A stretch of 64,000 nucleotides of DNA. Origin: Winogradskyella psychrotolerans RS-3 (GTDB lineage Bacteria > Bacteroidota > Bacteroidia > Flavobacteriales > Flavobacteriaceae). The notes beneath the pieces were generated by a model. The model ran no database searches and had not been told where the DNA came from. It was given only the letters and a program-made list of their open reading frames with translations. Made by a program: the position numbers and the translations under genes. This document shows, in pieces, positions 1 through 7,924 of the stretch; within the stretch, counting starts at the first letter, position 1; each line of letters starts with the position of its first letter. The stretch spans positions 1-64,000 of the forward strand of contig NZ_ATMR01000094.1 of NCBI RefSeq assembly GCF_000427335.1. The letters are read 5' to 3'.

Positions 1-41
1 TTCGATAGCATTTTTTTTGTTTTAAAATTTTAATAATAATC
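1..41. other. Window edge, no gene
   Basis: A/T-rich bases downstream of gldD. I see no coding sequence or clear hairpin here. Confidence 0.6.
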
Positions 42-611
42 TTATTCCTTCCAGCGTACCGTTTCCATAATACGTGTAATATCCTTTTTTAAATATTCTG
101 AAGCCGGATAAATAGAATCATAATTAGGTTTCGCATAGAAATAAAGTGAACCACTTAAAAAGTGATTAATACTATCTGTAACATAAAACTGAGATTGGGA
201 TGCAGCGTTTCCTCCAATTTCATATAACATACCATATACATTTGCTTCTTTGTTCTCAAATAACTGATGAGAAATTTCATCAGCTTTTATGGCGTGTTTT
301 TGCGTAAGGTTTTGAGCATCTCTAAGTAAACTATCAATATTACCATTTTTAACTTCTTTATAAGTAAGATAAATAGTCGCTTTTAACGGTGTGTATTTAA
401 TATTAACACCATTAGTTTTACCTAATGATTTTACCGTTGTAATGGGATCTGCCAATTTGTTTTTTTCAAAAGAAAAAGGCAAAGGAAGAATCGCTTTTTC
501 ATAGACAGCGTTTGGATATTCGAGTCTTAAATAACCCATAGGTTTAGGTAAGGTGTCATCTCCGCAACCTAACATTAATACACTTAAAAGAGGTAAAACT
601 ATTCGTTTCAT
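42..611 (-). CDS. gldD: Gliding motility lipoprotein GldD
   Basis: A 189-residue lipoprotein. The N-terminal signal ends in a lipobox (LMLGC, Cys at residue 16), so it should be exported and anchored by lipid. The motif PKPMGYLRLEYP just after the anchor is typical of GldD. GldD is required for gliding in Flavobacterium johnsoniae and belongs to the gliding and type IX secretion gene set, although its exact biochemical role is not known. It lies 87 bp downstream of gldE on the same strand, the usual flavobacterial gldE-gldD order. The length is normal and nothing is broken. Confidence 0.93.
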   Translation of the reverse strand: MKRIVLPLLSVLMLGCGDDTLPKPMGYLRLEYPNAVYEKAILPLPFSFEKNKLADPITTVKSLGKTNGVNIKYTPLKATIYLTYKEVKNGNIDSLLRDAQNLTQKHAIKADEISHQLFENKEANVYGMLYEIGGNAASQSQFYVTDSINHFLSGSLYFYAKPNYDSIYPASEYLKKDITRIMETVRWKE

Positions 612-698
612 GTGTTTTATTTATTGTTTTTATAAGGCGCACATGGTGTTTGGTATTAACAACCCTTTTGAGTAATAATACCGTTTAACACGCCTGAA

Positions 699-2018
699 TC
701 ATACTTGTGCATCTAATAAAGTGAGTTTTATTTGTTTAATACGTTTGCGTTCTAATGCTTCTACTGTAAAAACGTAATTTTTGAAATTTATTTTACTTCC
801 TATTCTCGGAAATCCCCCTGAAATCTCTAAAACAAAGCCGGCGAGCGTTTCGGCATCTCCTTTTTTGGCTTCAAAATATTCAGCATCGTCTTCAATTCCG
901 ACTATTTTATAAACGTCCTTTAAAGGAGTCTTGCCTTCAAAACTATAATTGTTATTGTTTAGTTTGGTGTAAATTAAATCGTCATCATCATATTCGTCAC
1001 TAATATCTCCAACAATTTCTTCAATGATATCTTCTAGAGAAACCAAGCCAGATGTGCCTCCGTATTCATCTACAACAACAGCAAGATGCACTTTTTTGGT
1101 TTGAAACTCTACCATTAAATCATCTAGTTTCTTGTTTTCGGGTACAAAGAAAGGTTCACGTAAAATAGTGGTCCAATCAAATGTCTTCTTATTTAAATGT
1201 GGTAATAAATCCTTTACATATAGGACTCCTTTTATAGTGTCTATACTTTCTTCGTAAACAGGAATTCTAGAGTAACCATTGTTAATAATTTGAGTAATAA
1301 TGGTGTCGTAAGGAGTGTTTATACTCAAAGCAAATAAATCCATACGTGGACGCATTACCTGTTTGGTATCTGTATTCCCAAAAGATACAATGCCTTTTAA
1401 TAGTTTTTGCTCCTCTTTCGTAGTGTCTTTATCATTCGTTAATTCTAAAGCTTGCGATAATTGGTCTACACTAAGATTAGAACGTTGTTTGCCAAATTTA
1501 TTATGAATTTGAATCGTTACATAGCGCATTGGTAAACTTAAGGGTGATAAAAGGACATCTAAAACGCGTAGAGGTCTCGCCATAAATGAAGAAAATTTTA
1601 CGCTATTTCTACTGGCATAAATTTTAGGAATAATTTCGCCAAACAATAAAATTAAAAATGTTGCAGAAATAACTTCAACCAAAAATCGAAAAAGGGTATG
1701 AGTAATGCTACTAAATAATGTTTCTCCTACATAAGCAAAGAGTAAAACAACTGCAATATTTATAAAGTTATTAGCGACTAATATGGTGGCTAGTAATTTT
1801 TTTGGCCGCTCTAAAAGCGTCGCAATAATTAACATAGCTGGTGACTTGTTTTCTAAGCCTTCGTCTAAGTTCGTTTTAGTTAAAGAGAATACAGCAACTT
1901 CAGCCCCCGAAATTAAAGCTGAACACGTGAGTAAAATTATAATTATAATAATACTTGTAATAAATGAAGCATTAGCGATTAATAAGGATGAAATTAAAAC
2001 CGTGGGTTCTGGGTCCAA
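699..2018 (-). CDS. gldE: Gliding motility-associated protein GldE (CBS-domain membrane protein)
   Basis: A 439-residue inner-membrane protein of the HlyC/CorC family. About four hydrophobic segments in the first 190 residues form the DUF21 (CNNM) domain. A CBS-pair domain follows (residues about 215-340, including VKDLLPHL and VVDEYGGTSGLVSLEDIIEEIVGD), and then a C-terminal CorC/HlyC domain. Homologues include putative ion transporters. In F. johnsoniae, GldE is linked to GldD by suppression genetics. It is 20 bp downstream of ssb and probably cotranscribed with ssb and gldD. Confidence 0.92.
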   Translation of the reverse strand: MDPEPTVLISSLLIANASFITSIIIIIILLTCSALISGAEVAVFSLTKTNLDEGLENKSPAMLIIATLLERPKKLLATILVANNFINIAVVLLFAYVGETLFSSITHTLFRFLVEVISATFLILLFGEIIPKIYASRNSVKFSSFMARPLRVLDVLLSPLSLPMRYVTIQIHNKFGKQRSNLSVDQLSQALELTNDKDTTKEEQKLLKGIVSFGNTDTKQVMRPRMDLFALSINTPYDTIITQIINNGYSRIPVYEESIDTIKGVLYVKDLLPHLNKKTFDWTTILREPFFVPENKKLDDLMVEFQTKKVHLAVVVDEYGGTSGLVSLEDIIEEIVGDISDEYDDDDLIYTKLNNNNYSFEGKTPLKDVYKIVGIEDDAEYFEAKKGDAETLAGFVLEISGGFPRIGSKINFKNYVFTVEALERKRIKQIKLTLLDAQV

Positions 2019-2038
2019 AATTAAGTGAGATTAAATGG

Positions 2039-2494
2039 TTAAAATGGTAAATCATCATTCCCTTCTGGTTCTGAACGCGTCGGTGCAGAAGGTTGCGATT
2101 GAGAAGTCGCATTAGATGGGTTAGACTTCTTTGACTGTTGTGATGGTTGTTGATCTGTTTTTGGCGTTAAGAATGTAAAATCATCACATTGAATTTCTGT
2201 AGAATAACGTTCCATGCCTTTATCATCGGTCCATTTTCTAGTTTTAATTCGACCTTCAATATAGACTTTATCACCTTTTGTAAGGTATTTTTCACAAATC
2301 TCCGCGGCTTTATTTCTAACTACAATATTATGCCATTCCGTATTAGATACGCGTTCATTAGTTTGCTTACTTACATAAGTTTCACTAGTTGCTAACGGAA
2401 AGCGACCTACACAGTTTTTATCATCAAAATAGTGCATTTTTACTTCGTCACCTAAGTTTCCAATCAACATTACTTTATTTAAAGTTCCAGACAT
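2039..2494 (-). CDS. ssb: Single-stranded DNA-binding protein
   Basis: A 151-residue SSB. The OB-fold covers residues 1-110 (MSGTLNKVMLIGNLG start, EWHNIVV and VYIEGRIKTRKW strands). A Q/S/P-rich linker follows, and the protein ends in the acidic tip NDDLPF that recruits DNA-repair partners. It sits between mutY and gldE on the same strand, the common flavobacterial order. Length is slightly short for the family but complete. Confidence 0.95.
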   Translation of the reverse strand: MSGTLNKVMLIGNLGDEVKMHYFDDKNCVGRFPLATSETYVSKQTNERVSNTEWHNIVVRNKAAEICEKYLTKGDKVYIEGRIKTRKWTDDKGMERYSTEIQCDDFTFLTPKTDQQPSQQSKKSNPSNATSQSQPSAPTRSEPEGNDDLPF

Positions 2495-2582
2495 AATAAT
2501 TAATTTTTAATAAGTTGTAAAGTTACTCAATTGCGCAACCACTACTTTAAAAGTAGTAAAAAAATGTGATTTCTTTAGGGTT

Positions 2583-3622
2583 CTAAAAACTGAAATTTTC
2601 AATAAATTCACTTATAAGCACAGGAGATGGATAATTTGTAAGCGTTTTAATTAAAATCGCCTCTTTTGGAAGTGACGCTACCTCAATAATCCAAAATTTA
2701 GTATGTAAGTGCTGATGCGATAGTTTGTGCACAATATCTACTTCATTATATAAGGAATAATCTAAGGTTTCAGGTTTTAATACATAGTCTTCAAAATTTA
2801 AAAGATGAAACTCTTCTGCATTCAAACTTTTTTCAGATTCAATTAAAGGAAATTGAAAGAGATGTTGCCAAATACCTTTTTTAGTGCGTTTTTCGAAAAG
2901 TGTTTTTTATTAGGATCCATAAACACTAAAAAATTAAAGTATTTAACCGTGACTTTGGTTTTCTTCAACTTTACAGGAAGTACATCAACCATTTGATTTT
3001 GGAGTGCTACACAACTATCTTGAAAAGGGCAAACAGTACAATCTGGATTTTTCGGTTTGCATTGTATGGCACCAAATTCCATTATAGCTTGATTATATGT
3101 TGCCGGTTGTTTGTGGTCTATTAAGGTTGAAGCTAAAGATTTAAATTCTTTAATGCCTAAAGTTGAGTTTATTGGCGTTTCAATGCCGAAATAGCGCGAT
3201 AATACGCGATACACATTGCCATCAACGACAGCAGCCACTTCATTAAAAGCAATCGAAGCAATGGCACTTGCGGTATAATCGCCAACTCCTTTTAATTTTA
3301 ATAAGTCTTTATAGGTATTTGGAAATTTACCATCCAATTCATTAACAATATGTTTTGCTGTAAAATGAAGATTTCGAGCTCTAGAATAATAACCTAAGCC
3401 TTGCCATAATTTTAAAATTGATGTTTCAGAGGCATTAGCAAGGTCAAAAATTGTAGGGTATTGAGTAACAAATGCGTCATAATACGGTAATCCTTGCTTA
3501 ACTTGGGTTTGTTGTAAAATTATTTCGGATAGCCAAATGTAGTAAGGATTGCTGGTTTCTCGCCAAGGTAACTCCCTCTTTTTGTCTGAATACCAGGTGA
3601 TTAATTTGTGATTAAAATCCAT
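2583..3622 (-). pseudogene. mutY: A/G-specific adenine glycosylase MutY, broken by a 1-bp frameshift
   Basis: MutY removes adenine paired with 8-oxoguanine. The catalytic part (3622 down to about 2909) has the SEIILQQTQV helix with the catalytic Glu, a helix-hairpin-helix (LLKLKGVGDYTASAIAS), the VVDGNVYRVLSR Asp loop and four 4Fe-4S cysteines (C-X6-C-X2-C-X5-C). After MDPNKK the frame is lost. Adding one A to the A6 run (plus-strand T6 at 2903-2908) restores TLFEKRTKKGIWQ and joins it to the 8-oxoG-recognising C-terminal domain ending at 2583. As it stands the protein would be 259 residues without the recognition domain. The break may be a sequencing error. Confidence 0.85.
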
Positions 3623-3684
3623 TTAGTTTTTTTAATGAAAAGCAAAACTAAATGTTTATTGTGTTAAATTTTAATTAATTACGT

Positions 3685-3716
3685 TTGAACTATTGAAATT
3701 AAATTACCTATATTTG
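3685..3716 (+). promoter_or_regulatory. Bacteroidota-type promoter for the HU/IHF gene
   Basis: A TTG at 3685-3687 and TATATTTG at 3709-3716, 21 bp apart, match the Bacteroidota consensus TTG-N(17-23)-TAnnTTTG. The box lies about 40 bp upstream of the start codon, in the gap between divergent mutY and the HU gene. Inferred from consensus only. Confidence 0.6.
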
Positions 3717-3756
3717 CATCCCTTAGAATTTATAGTAACCCTAAAACTAGTAAAAA

Positions 3757-4047
3757 ATGACAAAAGCTGATTTAGTAGCGAAAATATCTGATAAATTAGG
3801 TATCGAAAAAGGTGATGTCCAAGCGACAGTTGAAACCTTTATGGAAGAAGTAAAAACATCTTTAGAGAGCGGAGATAACGTATATTTAAGAGGTTTCGGA
3901 AGTTTCATTATTAAAACAAGAGCTGAAAAAACAGGTCGTAATATTTCAAAGAATACTACAATAAAAATTCCTGCACACAACATTCCAGCATTTAAGCCTG
4001 CTAAAGTATTTTTAGAAGGAGTTAAATCTAATGTTGAGGTTAACTAA
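3757..4047 (+). CDS. HU/IHF family DNA-binding protein
   Basis: A 96-residue histone-like protein with the family pattern throughout: MTKADLVAKISDKLG at the N-terminus, the RGFGSF beta-turn, and a DNA-binding arm that contains PAHNIPAFKPAK. It would bend and compact DNA as a dimer. It heads a plus-strand group with a tiny basic peptide gene and RNase G, an arrangement I recall from many Bacteroidota. The sequence does not settle whether it is best called HU or IHF. Confidence 0.93.
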   Translation: MTKADLVAKISDKLGIEKGDVQATVETFMEEVKTSLESGDNVYLRGFGSFIIKTRAEKTGRNISKNTTIKIPAHNIPAFKPAKVFLEGVKSNVEVN

Positions 4048-4091
4048 GAAAGCATTTAAACAAAATATTAATTTAAAAAGCATTATTTATT

Positions 4092-4181
4092 ATGCCAAGT
4101 GGTAAAAAAAGAAAAAGACACAAGGTAGCGACGCACAAGCGTAAGAAACGTAGACGCGCTAATCGTCACAAGAAAAAATAA
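4092..4181 (+). CDS. 29-residue, extremely basic peptide (possible ribosome-associated protein)
   Basis: An ATG at 4092 opens a 29-codon frame ending in TAA: MPSGKKRKRHKVATH followed by a Lys/Arg-rich tail. About two thirds of residues are Lys, Arg or His and there is no acidic residue. It lies 44 bp after the HU gene and is followed at once by a terminator hairpin, so the pair looks like one transcript. I recall a tiny basic peptide of this kind conserved between HU and RNase E/G genes in Bacteroidota. Its charge suggests RNA or ribosome binding, but I cannot assign a named ribosomal protein from sequence alone. Confidence 0.7.
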   Translation: MPSGKKRKRHKVATHKRKKRRRANRHKKK

Positions 4182-4187
4182 ATTGTT

Positions 4188-4214
4188 AAAAGTAGTTTTA
4201 TAACTACTTTTTTC
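4188..4214 (+). terminator. Rho-independent terminator after the basic peptide gene
   Basis: AAAAGTAGTT (4188-4197), loop TTAT and AACTACTTTT (4202-4211) form a perfect 10-bp stem running into T residues. It separates the HU/peptide transcript from the RNase G leader. Confidence 0.7.
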
Positions 4215-4282
4215 AGTTTTAGAGAAACGTTCTTTGATATAGAATTTGCAGCATTTAATAGAGTGTTGCCAAATTTGTTGGA

Positions 4283-4305
4283 TTCCCGATATTTATAATC
4301 GGGAG
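4283..4305 (+). other. Stem-loop in the RNase G leader
   Basis: CCCGAT (4285-4290) pairs with ATCGGG (4298-4303) around a 7-nt loop, extendable by a T-A and a T-G pair. It sits about 65 bases before the start codon of the RNase E/G gene and is not followed by a T-run, so it is not a terminator. Enterobacterial rne has autoregulatory leader hairpins; a similar role here is only an inference. Confidence 0.45.
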
Positions 4306-4370
4306 ACCTGTGTCAAATAATTTAGTGAAATCCATCTATCTCAATGAAGAGCTAGATATAAATTAACATC

Positions 4371-5909
4371 ATGAACAAGGAATTAATCGTAAGATCGAGT
4401 TCAGATATTGTTGATTTTGCCTTATTAAAAGATGGAAAACTTATTGAATTACACAAAGACGAAGAGGATAATAACTTTGCGGTTGGTGATATTTTTATTG
4501 CCAAAATACGCAAAGTCATCCCTGGTCTAAACGCTGCATTTGTTAACGTCGGCTATGAGAAAGATGGTTTTTTACACTATCATGATCTAGGACCGCAAAT
4601 GCCTTCGCTTTTAAAATTCATTAAACGTGTAAGCACAGGAAAATTAAAGGATTATACCCTTAAAGACTTTCCTATGGAAAAGGATTTAGATAAAAATGGC
4701 AGCATTGCAAATGCCATAAAATCTAATCAATCCATTTTAGTACAAGTAGTAAAGGAACCAATCTCTACAAAGGGACCACGCATTAGTTCAGAATTGTCTA
4801 TTGCAGGAAGATACATTGTCTTGGTGCCTTTTTCTAACCGTATTTCAATTTCTCAAAAAATTGAATCGCAAGAAGAAAAAGACCGCCTAAAAAGACTCGT
4901 TAAAAGTATCACACCTAAAGGTTTTGGTGTTATTATTCGTACAGTAGCGGAAGGCAAGAAAGTTGCCGAGCTCGATAGTGATTTACAGAATTTGCTGGAT
5001 CGATGGACAGCAATGTGTAAAAAATTGTACAAAGCACATCACCCAACTAAAGTATTGGGAGAAATGAACAAAGCATCCTCAATTTTGAGAGATATTTTTA
5101 ATGATTCATTCTCTGGTATTGTTGTAGATGATGAAGAAATGTATGTACAAGTAAAAGATTATGTGCAGCAAATTGCACCGAATAAGGAATCCATAGTGAA
5201 GTATCACAAGAATGGACCTATTTTCGAAAAATTTGGTATCGAACGCCAAATAAAAACATCATTTGGTCGTACAGTATCTATGTCAAGAGGTGCTTATTTG
5301 GTTATAGAACATACCGAAGCGCTTCATGTTGTAGACGTAAACAGTGGTAACCGCTCTAATAAAGAGAAGAACCAGGAAGATACGGCTTTAGAAGTGAACA
5401 TGATTTCTGCTCAAGAAATTGCTAGACAATTGCGTTTACGTGATATGGGAGGCATTATCGTTATCGATTTTATCGATATGGGAAAAGCAGAAAACAGAAA
5501 AAAGCTTTATAATTATCTTAGAGATGAGATGAAAGATGATAAAGCAAAGCATAAAATATTGCCGCCGAGTAAGTTTGGATTAGTGCAAATAACCAGACAG
5601 CGCGTTAGGCCAGAACGCAATATTAAAACGAAAGAAGAAAATCCTAATGTATTAGGCGATGAAATCGAAGCACCAATTAAAGTGGTGGAACGTATTAATC
5701 AAGACCTACAAAGCATTTTGAAAAAAGACTATAAAAAGGTGACTCTTAATACACATCCTTTTATAGCAGCCTTTTTAACCAAAGGGTTTCCATCAGTGCG
5801 TTCAAAGTGGTTTATTGAACATAAAAAATGGGTGAAAATTTTACCTAGAGATGCTTACACTTATCTTGAATATCATTTTTACGATAAAAATGGTGACAAA
5901 ATTGAATAA
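4371..5909 (+). CDS. rng: Ribonuclease E/G family protein
   Basis: A 512-residue endoribonuclease of the RNase G type. It begins with an S1-like RNA-binding region (GDIFIAKIRKVIPGLNAAFVNVG, about residues 38-60) and carries the catalytic DNase I-like domain with VVDVNSG (near residue 323) and IIVIDFIDM (near residue 362), which hold the two Mg-binding Asp residues. The short length and lack of a long C-terminal scaffold favour RNase G over RNase E. It should process rRNA and mRNA. It starts 157 bp beyond the upstream terminator and has a leader hairpin. Confidence 0.94.
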   Translation: MNKELIVRSSSDIVDFALLKDGKLIELHKDEEDNNFAVGDIFIAKIRKVIPGLNAAFVNVGYEKDGFLHYHDLGPQMPSLLKFIKRVSTGKLKDYTLKDFPMEKDLDKNGSIANAIKSNQSILVQVVKEPISTKGPRISSELSIAGRYIVLVPFSNRISISQKIESQEEKDRLKRLVKSITPKGFGVIIRTVAEGKKVAELDSDLQNLLDRWTAMCKKLYKAHHPTKVLGEMNKASSILRDIFNDSFSGIVVDDEEMYVQVKDYVQQIAPNKESIVKYHKNGPIFEKFGIERQIKTSFGRTVSMSRGAYLVIEHTEALHVVDVNSGNRSNKEKNQEDTALEVNMISAQEIARQLRLRDMGGIIVIDFIDMGKAENRKKLYNYLRDEMKDDKAKHKILPPSKFGLVQITRQRVRPERNIKTKEENPNVLGDEIEAPIKVVERINQDLQSILKKDYKKVTLNTHPFIAAFLTKGFPSVRSKWFIEHKKWVKILPRDAYTYLEYHFYDKNGDKIE

Positions 5910-5919
5910 TATCTATTAG

Positions 5920-5953
5920 AAAAGCCCAACTGAAAATTTCAGTTGGGCTTTTT
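5920..5953. terminator. Bidirectional terminator, copy 1 of a twin hairpin
   Basis: AAAGCCCAACTGA pairs with TCAGTTGGGCTTT around a short A/T loop, with A-run on one side and T-run on the other. It ends the RNase G transcript and could also end a small minus-strand gene at 5975-6082. An almost identical hairpin occurs at 6237-6272. Confidence 0.8.
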
Positions 5954-5974
5954 ACTTTTAAAGTAAATTTATAT

Positions 5975-6082
5975 CTATTTGTAACGTCTTTTTGTATTCC
6001 AAACTAGTGAACTTGCGTTACCAAATTTTAACGTTTTCGTTCCTACTTTACTTTCTGTTACTGTTCTGTTACTTGTCTTCAT
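5975..6082 (-). CDS. Predicted 35-residue basic protein (unrecognised)
   Basis: An ATG (6080-6082 on the minus strand) opens a 35-codon frame, MKTSNRTVTESKVG through FGNASSLVWNTKRRYK, with about nine Lys/Arg and one Glu. It is bracketed by two strong hairpins with nearly the same stem, and the 5' side is A-rich (AAAAATT before ATG), as usual for starts in this phylum. I do not recognise the family. It would fill the otherwise empty 385-bp gap between RNase G and the Bax-inhibitor-like gene. It could be chance, since only the frame and setting support it. Confidence 0.45.
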   Translation of the reverse strand: MKTSNRTVTESKVGTKTLKFGNASSLVWNTKRRYK

Positions 6083-6236
6083 AATTTTTATATTTAATGT
6101 ATTGGGCTTTTTAAAGCGGGTGCAAATTTACGCCACTTATAAGCTTTAGAAAACAACAGATTTAATATAGTTATATGCTATATTAACTTTATTTCGTTTT
6201 TTTAACAAAATTTAAGATAAAATAAAATACTTAATA

Positions 6237-6272
6237 GAAAAGCCCAACTAAAATTTTTAGTTGGGCTTTCTT
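6237..6272. terminator. Bidirectional terminator, copy 2 of the twin hairpin
   Basis: AAAGCCCAACTAAAA pairs with TTTTAGTTGGGCTTT (6238-6269). It ends the minus-strand Bax-inhibitor-like gene 24 bp downstream of its stop codon. The stem core AAAGCCCAACT is shared with the hairpin at 5920-5953. Confidence 0.75.
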
Positions 6273-6295
6273 ATAATCTATATTCTAAATTAGAA

Positions 6296-7003
6296 TTAAC
6301 CTCTAGACATAAATATTCTAAGGATATACCAAAACAATAGCATTAATGAAGCAAATAACCCTAAGGCTGCAGGAATGTAATCTTCCACTCCATAAGTTTT
6401 TACCAAATTAGATGTTTGATATAAGATTGATCCACCAGCCAATAAACACATCCCAACAGAAAACCATAAGCCTAGGTCAAAACCAAATAAGGTTCCTGCA
6501 ACGATTAAACCAATAGCAATGAAAAACCCAATGGTTAATCCGGTTTTTAGAAATGAAAAATCAGTTTTTGTCATTAATACTGCAGCAGATAAACCTGTAA
6601 ACAGTGCTAAAGTCACAATAGAAGCTTGATAAAGAATATCTGAACCAGAAGGTCCCATCAGTTCTGTTACCATGTATAGCATAGGTACAAAAATTAGGGC
6701 TTCAAAAAATATGTAGATGCCATAAGCTAGATACTGCATGTTTTTATCGGTCGTTTTCATAGCCATGCCTTCGGCATAATTTGTGGCTAACATAAAACCT
6801 CCAAGTAGCAATAGCCATTTATAGCCTTGTGTCATAGAGAGCATAAAACTGACGACCATTTCACTTTGGAGTAAAAGGTATTCAAATAAAATAAAGACAA
6901 GCACACCTCCGGCCACATGTGAGTATGTTTTTTTGTAAAAAGCAACGCGATCAACTTCAGACAGACTGCCGATCATAATTTTTCCTGGGAATTGTTGTTC
7001 CAT
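6296..7003 (-). CDS. Bax inhibitor-1 / YccA family membrane protein
   Basis: A 235-residue integral membrane protein with about seven hydrophobic segments (starting near residues 28, 57, 89, 125, 152, 177 and 213). The conserved second half (LFTGLSAAVLMTKTDFSFL, then GSILYQT) and the hydrophobic final helix LFASLMLLFWYILRIF fit the BI-1/UPF0005 family. Members are putative pH- or calcium-responsive channels, and some modulate membrane proteases. It is followed by its own hairpin and separated from the metallopeptidase gene by another terminator, so it is probably transcribed alone. Confidence 0.85.
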   Translation of the reverse strand: MEQQFPGKIMIGSLSEVDRVAFYKKTYSHVAGGVLVFILFEYLLLQSEMVVSFMLSMTQGYKWLLLLGGFMLATNYAEGMAMKTTDKNMQYLAYGIYIFFEALIFVPMLYMVTELMGPSGSDILYQASIVTLALFTGLSAAVLMTKTDFSFLKTGLTIGFFIAIGLIVAGTLFGFDLGLWFSVGMCLLAGGSILYQTSNLVKTYGVEDYIPAALGLFASLMLLFWYILRIFMSRG

Positions 7004-7060
7004 TTTAGATTTAAGGATTGGTTAGTTTAACTAATGTATGTAATTTGAATAGTATTTCAA

Positions 7061-7093
7061 ATAAAAAAAAGCTCCGATTACTCAGAGCTTTAG
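7061..7093 (-). terminator. Terminator of the zinc metallopeptidase gene
   Basis: AAAGCTC (7068-7074) pairs with GAGCTTT (7085-7091). Read on the minus strand the stem is followed by a run of eight T, so it terminates the gene that ends at 7117. Confidence 0.8.
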
Positions 7094-7116
7094 TTGTCTT
7101 TATATGTTTTAAGTTG

Positions 7117-7821
7117 TTAATCTCTACCACCAAACACTTGTAGTGCCCAATATAATAAAGAGGCTAATGCACCTATTGCAGCAACCAAATACGTTCTAGC
7201 TGCCCATTTCAATGCATCTTCAGAACCTTTGTATTCATCTGGAGTTAGCATGTTTTTATTCTTTAACCATGCTAATGCTCTATTACTTGCATCGTATTCT
7301 ACTGGTAAAGTGATAAAACTAAATAGTGTCGCAAAGCCCATAAAAACTAAACCAGCAACGGCAACCCAATAGCCTAGTCCAACTCCTGCGGCAGCACCTA
7401 AAATTAAACCACCAATGACTAACCATTGCGACATTCCTGAGGTTACACTTACAATTGGTACTAACGCTGAACGCATACCTAATGCACTATAAGCTTGTGC
7501 ATGTTGTACGGCGTGTCCACATTCGTGAGCAGCAACAGCAGCCGAAGCAGCGTTTCTTTGATTATAAACAGACTCACTTAAGTTCACTGTTTTATTTTTT
7601 GGATTGTAATGATCTGTTAATTGTCCTGGTGTAGAAATAACCTCTACATCAGTAATACCATTATCTGCCAGCATTTTTTCTGCAATTTCTCTTCCAGACA
7701 AACCATTTCGTAATTGTATTTTGGAGTATTTGGCAAATTTCTTTTTAAGTTGATTACTCACTAACCAGCTTACTAAAGCAATAGCACCAATTAGTATGTA
7801 ATATCCTATCATTCCACTCAT
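7117..7821 (-). CDS. Membrane zinc metallopeptidase, YugP family
   Basis: A 234-residue protein with an N-terminal membrane segment (residues 5-23), the zinc-protease signature HECGHAVQH near residue 100 (HEXXH-like, with Cys at the third position), two central hydrophobic segments and a last one at the C-terminus. VEYDASNRALAWL following the membrane part is also typical. This matches the YugP-type family, whose substrates are unknown. Monocistronic by its own terminator and a 103-bp upstream gap. Confidence 0.88.
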   Translation of the reverse strand: MSGMIGYYILIGAIALVSWLVSNQLKKKFAKYSKIQLRNGLSGREIAEKMLADNGITDVEVISTPGQLTDHYNPKNKTVNLSESVYNQRNAASAAVAAHECGHAVQHAQAYSALGMRSALVPIVSVTSGMSQWLVIGGLILGAAAGVGLGYWVAVAGLVFMGFATLFSFITLPVEYDASNRALAWLKNKNMLTPDEYKGSEDALKWAARTYLVAAIGALASLLYWALQVFGGRD

Positions 7822-7924
7822 AATTTGAAATTTTTAATTCATGTAAATTTAATAAATGAATTGCAAATAATGAGCCAAATTTGAGTTAAGAAATTTTGTC
7901 AGGATTTAAATGACAACAACTGCT

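Noticed and set aside
1315..1506. Plus-strand open frame opposite gldE, and similar frames opposite other genes
   Set aside because: It lies wholly inside a confident minus-strand gene and has no family features. I treated it and all like it (for example 17000-17200, 47828-48337, 60520-60753) as shadows.
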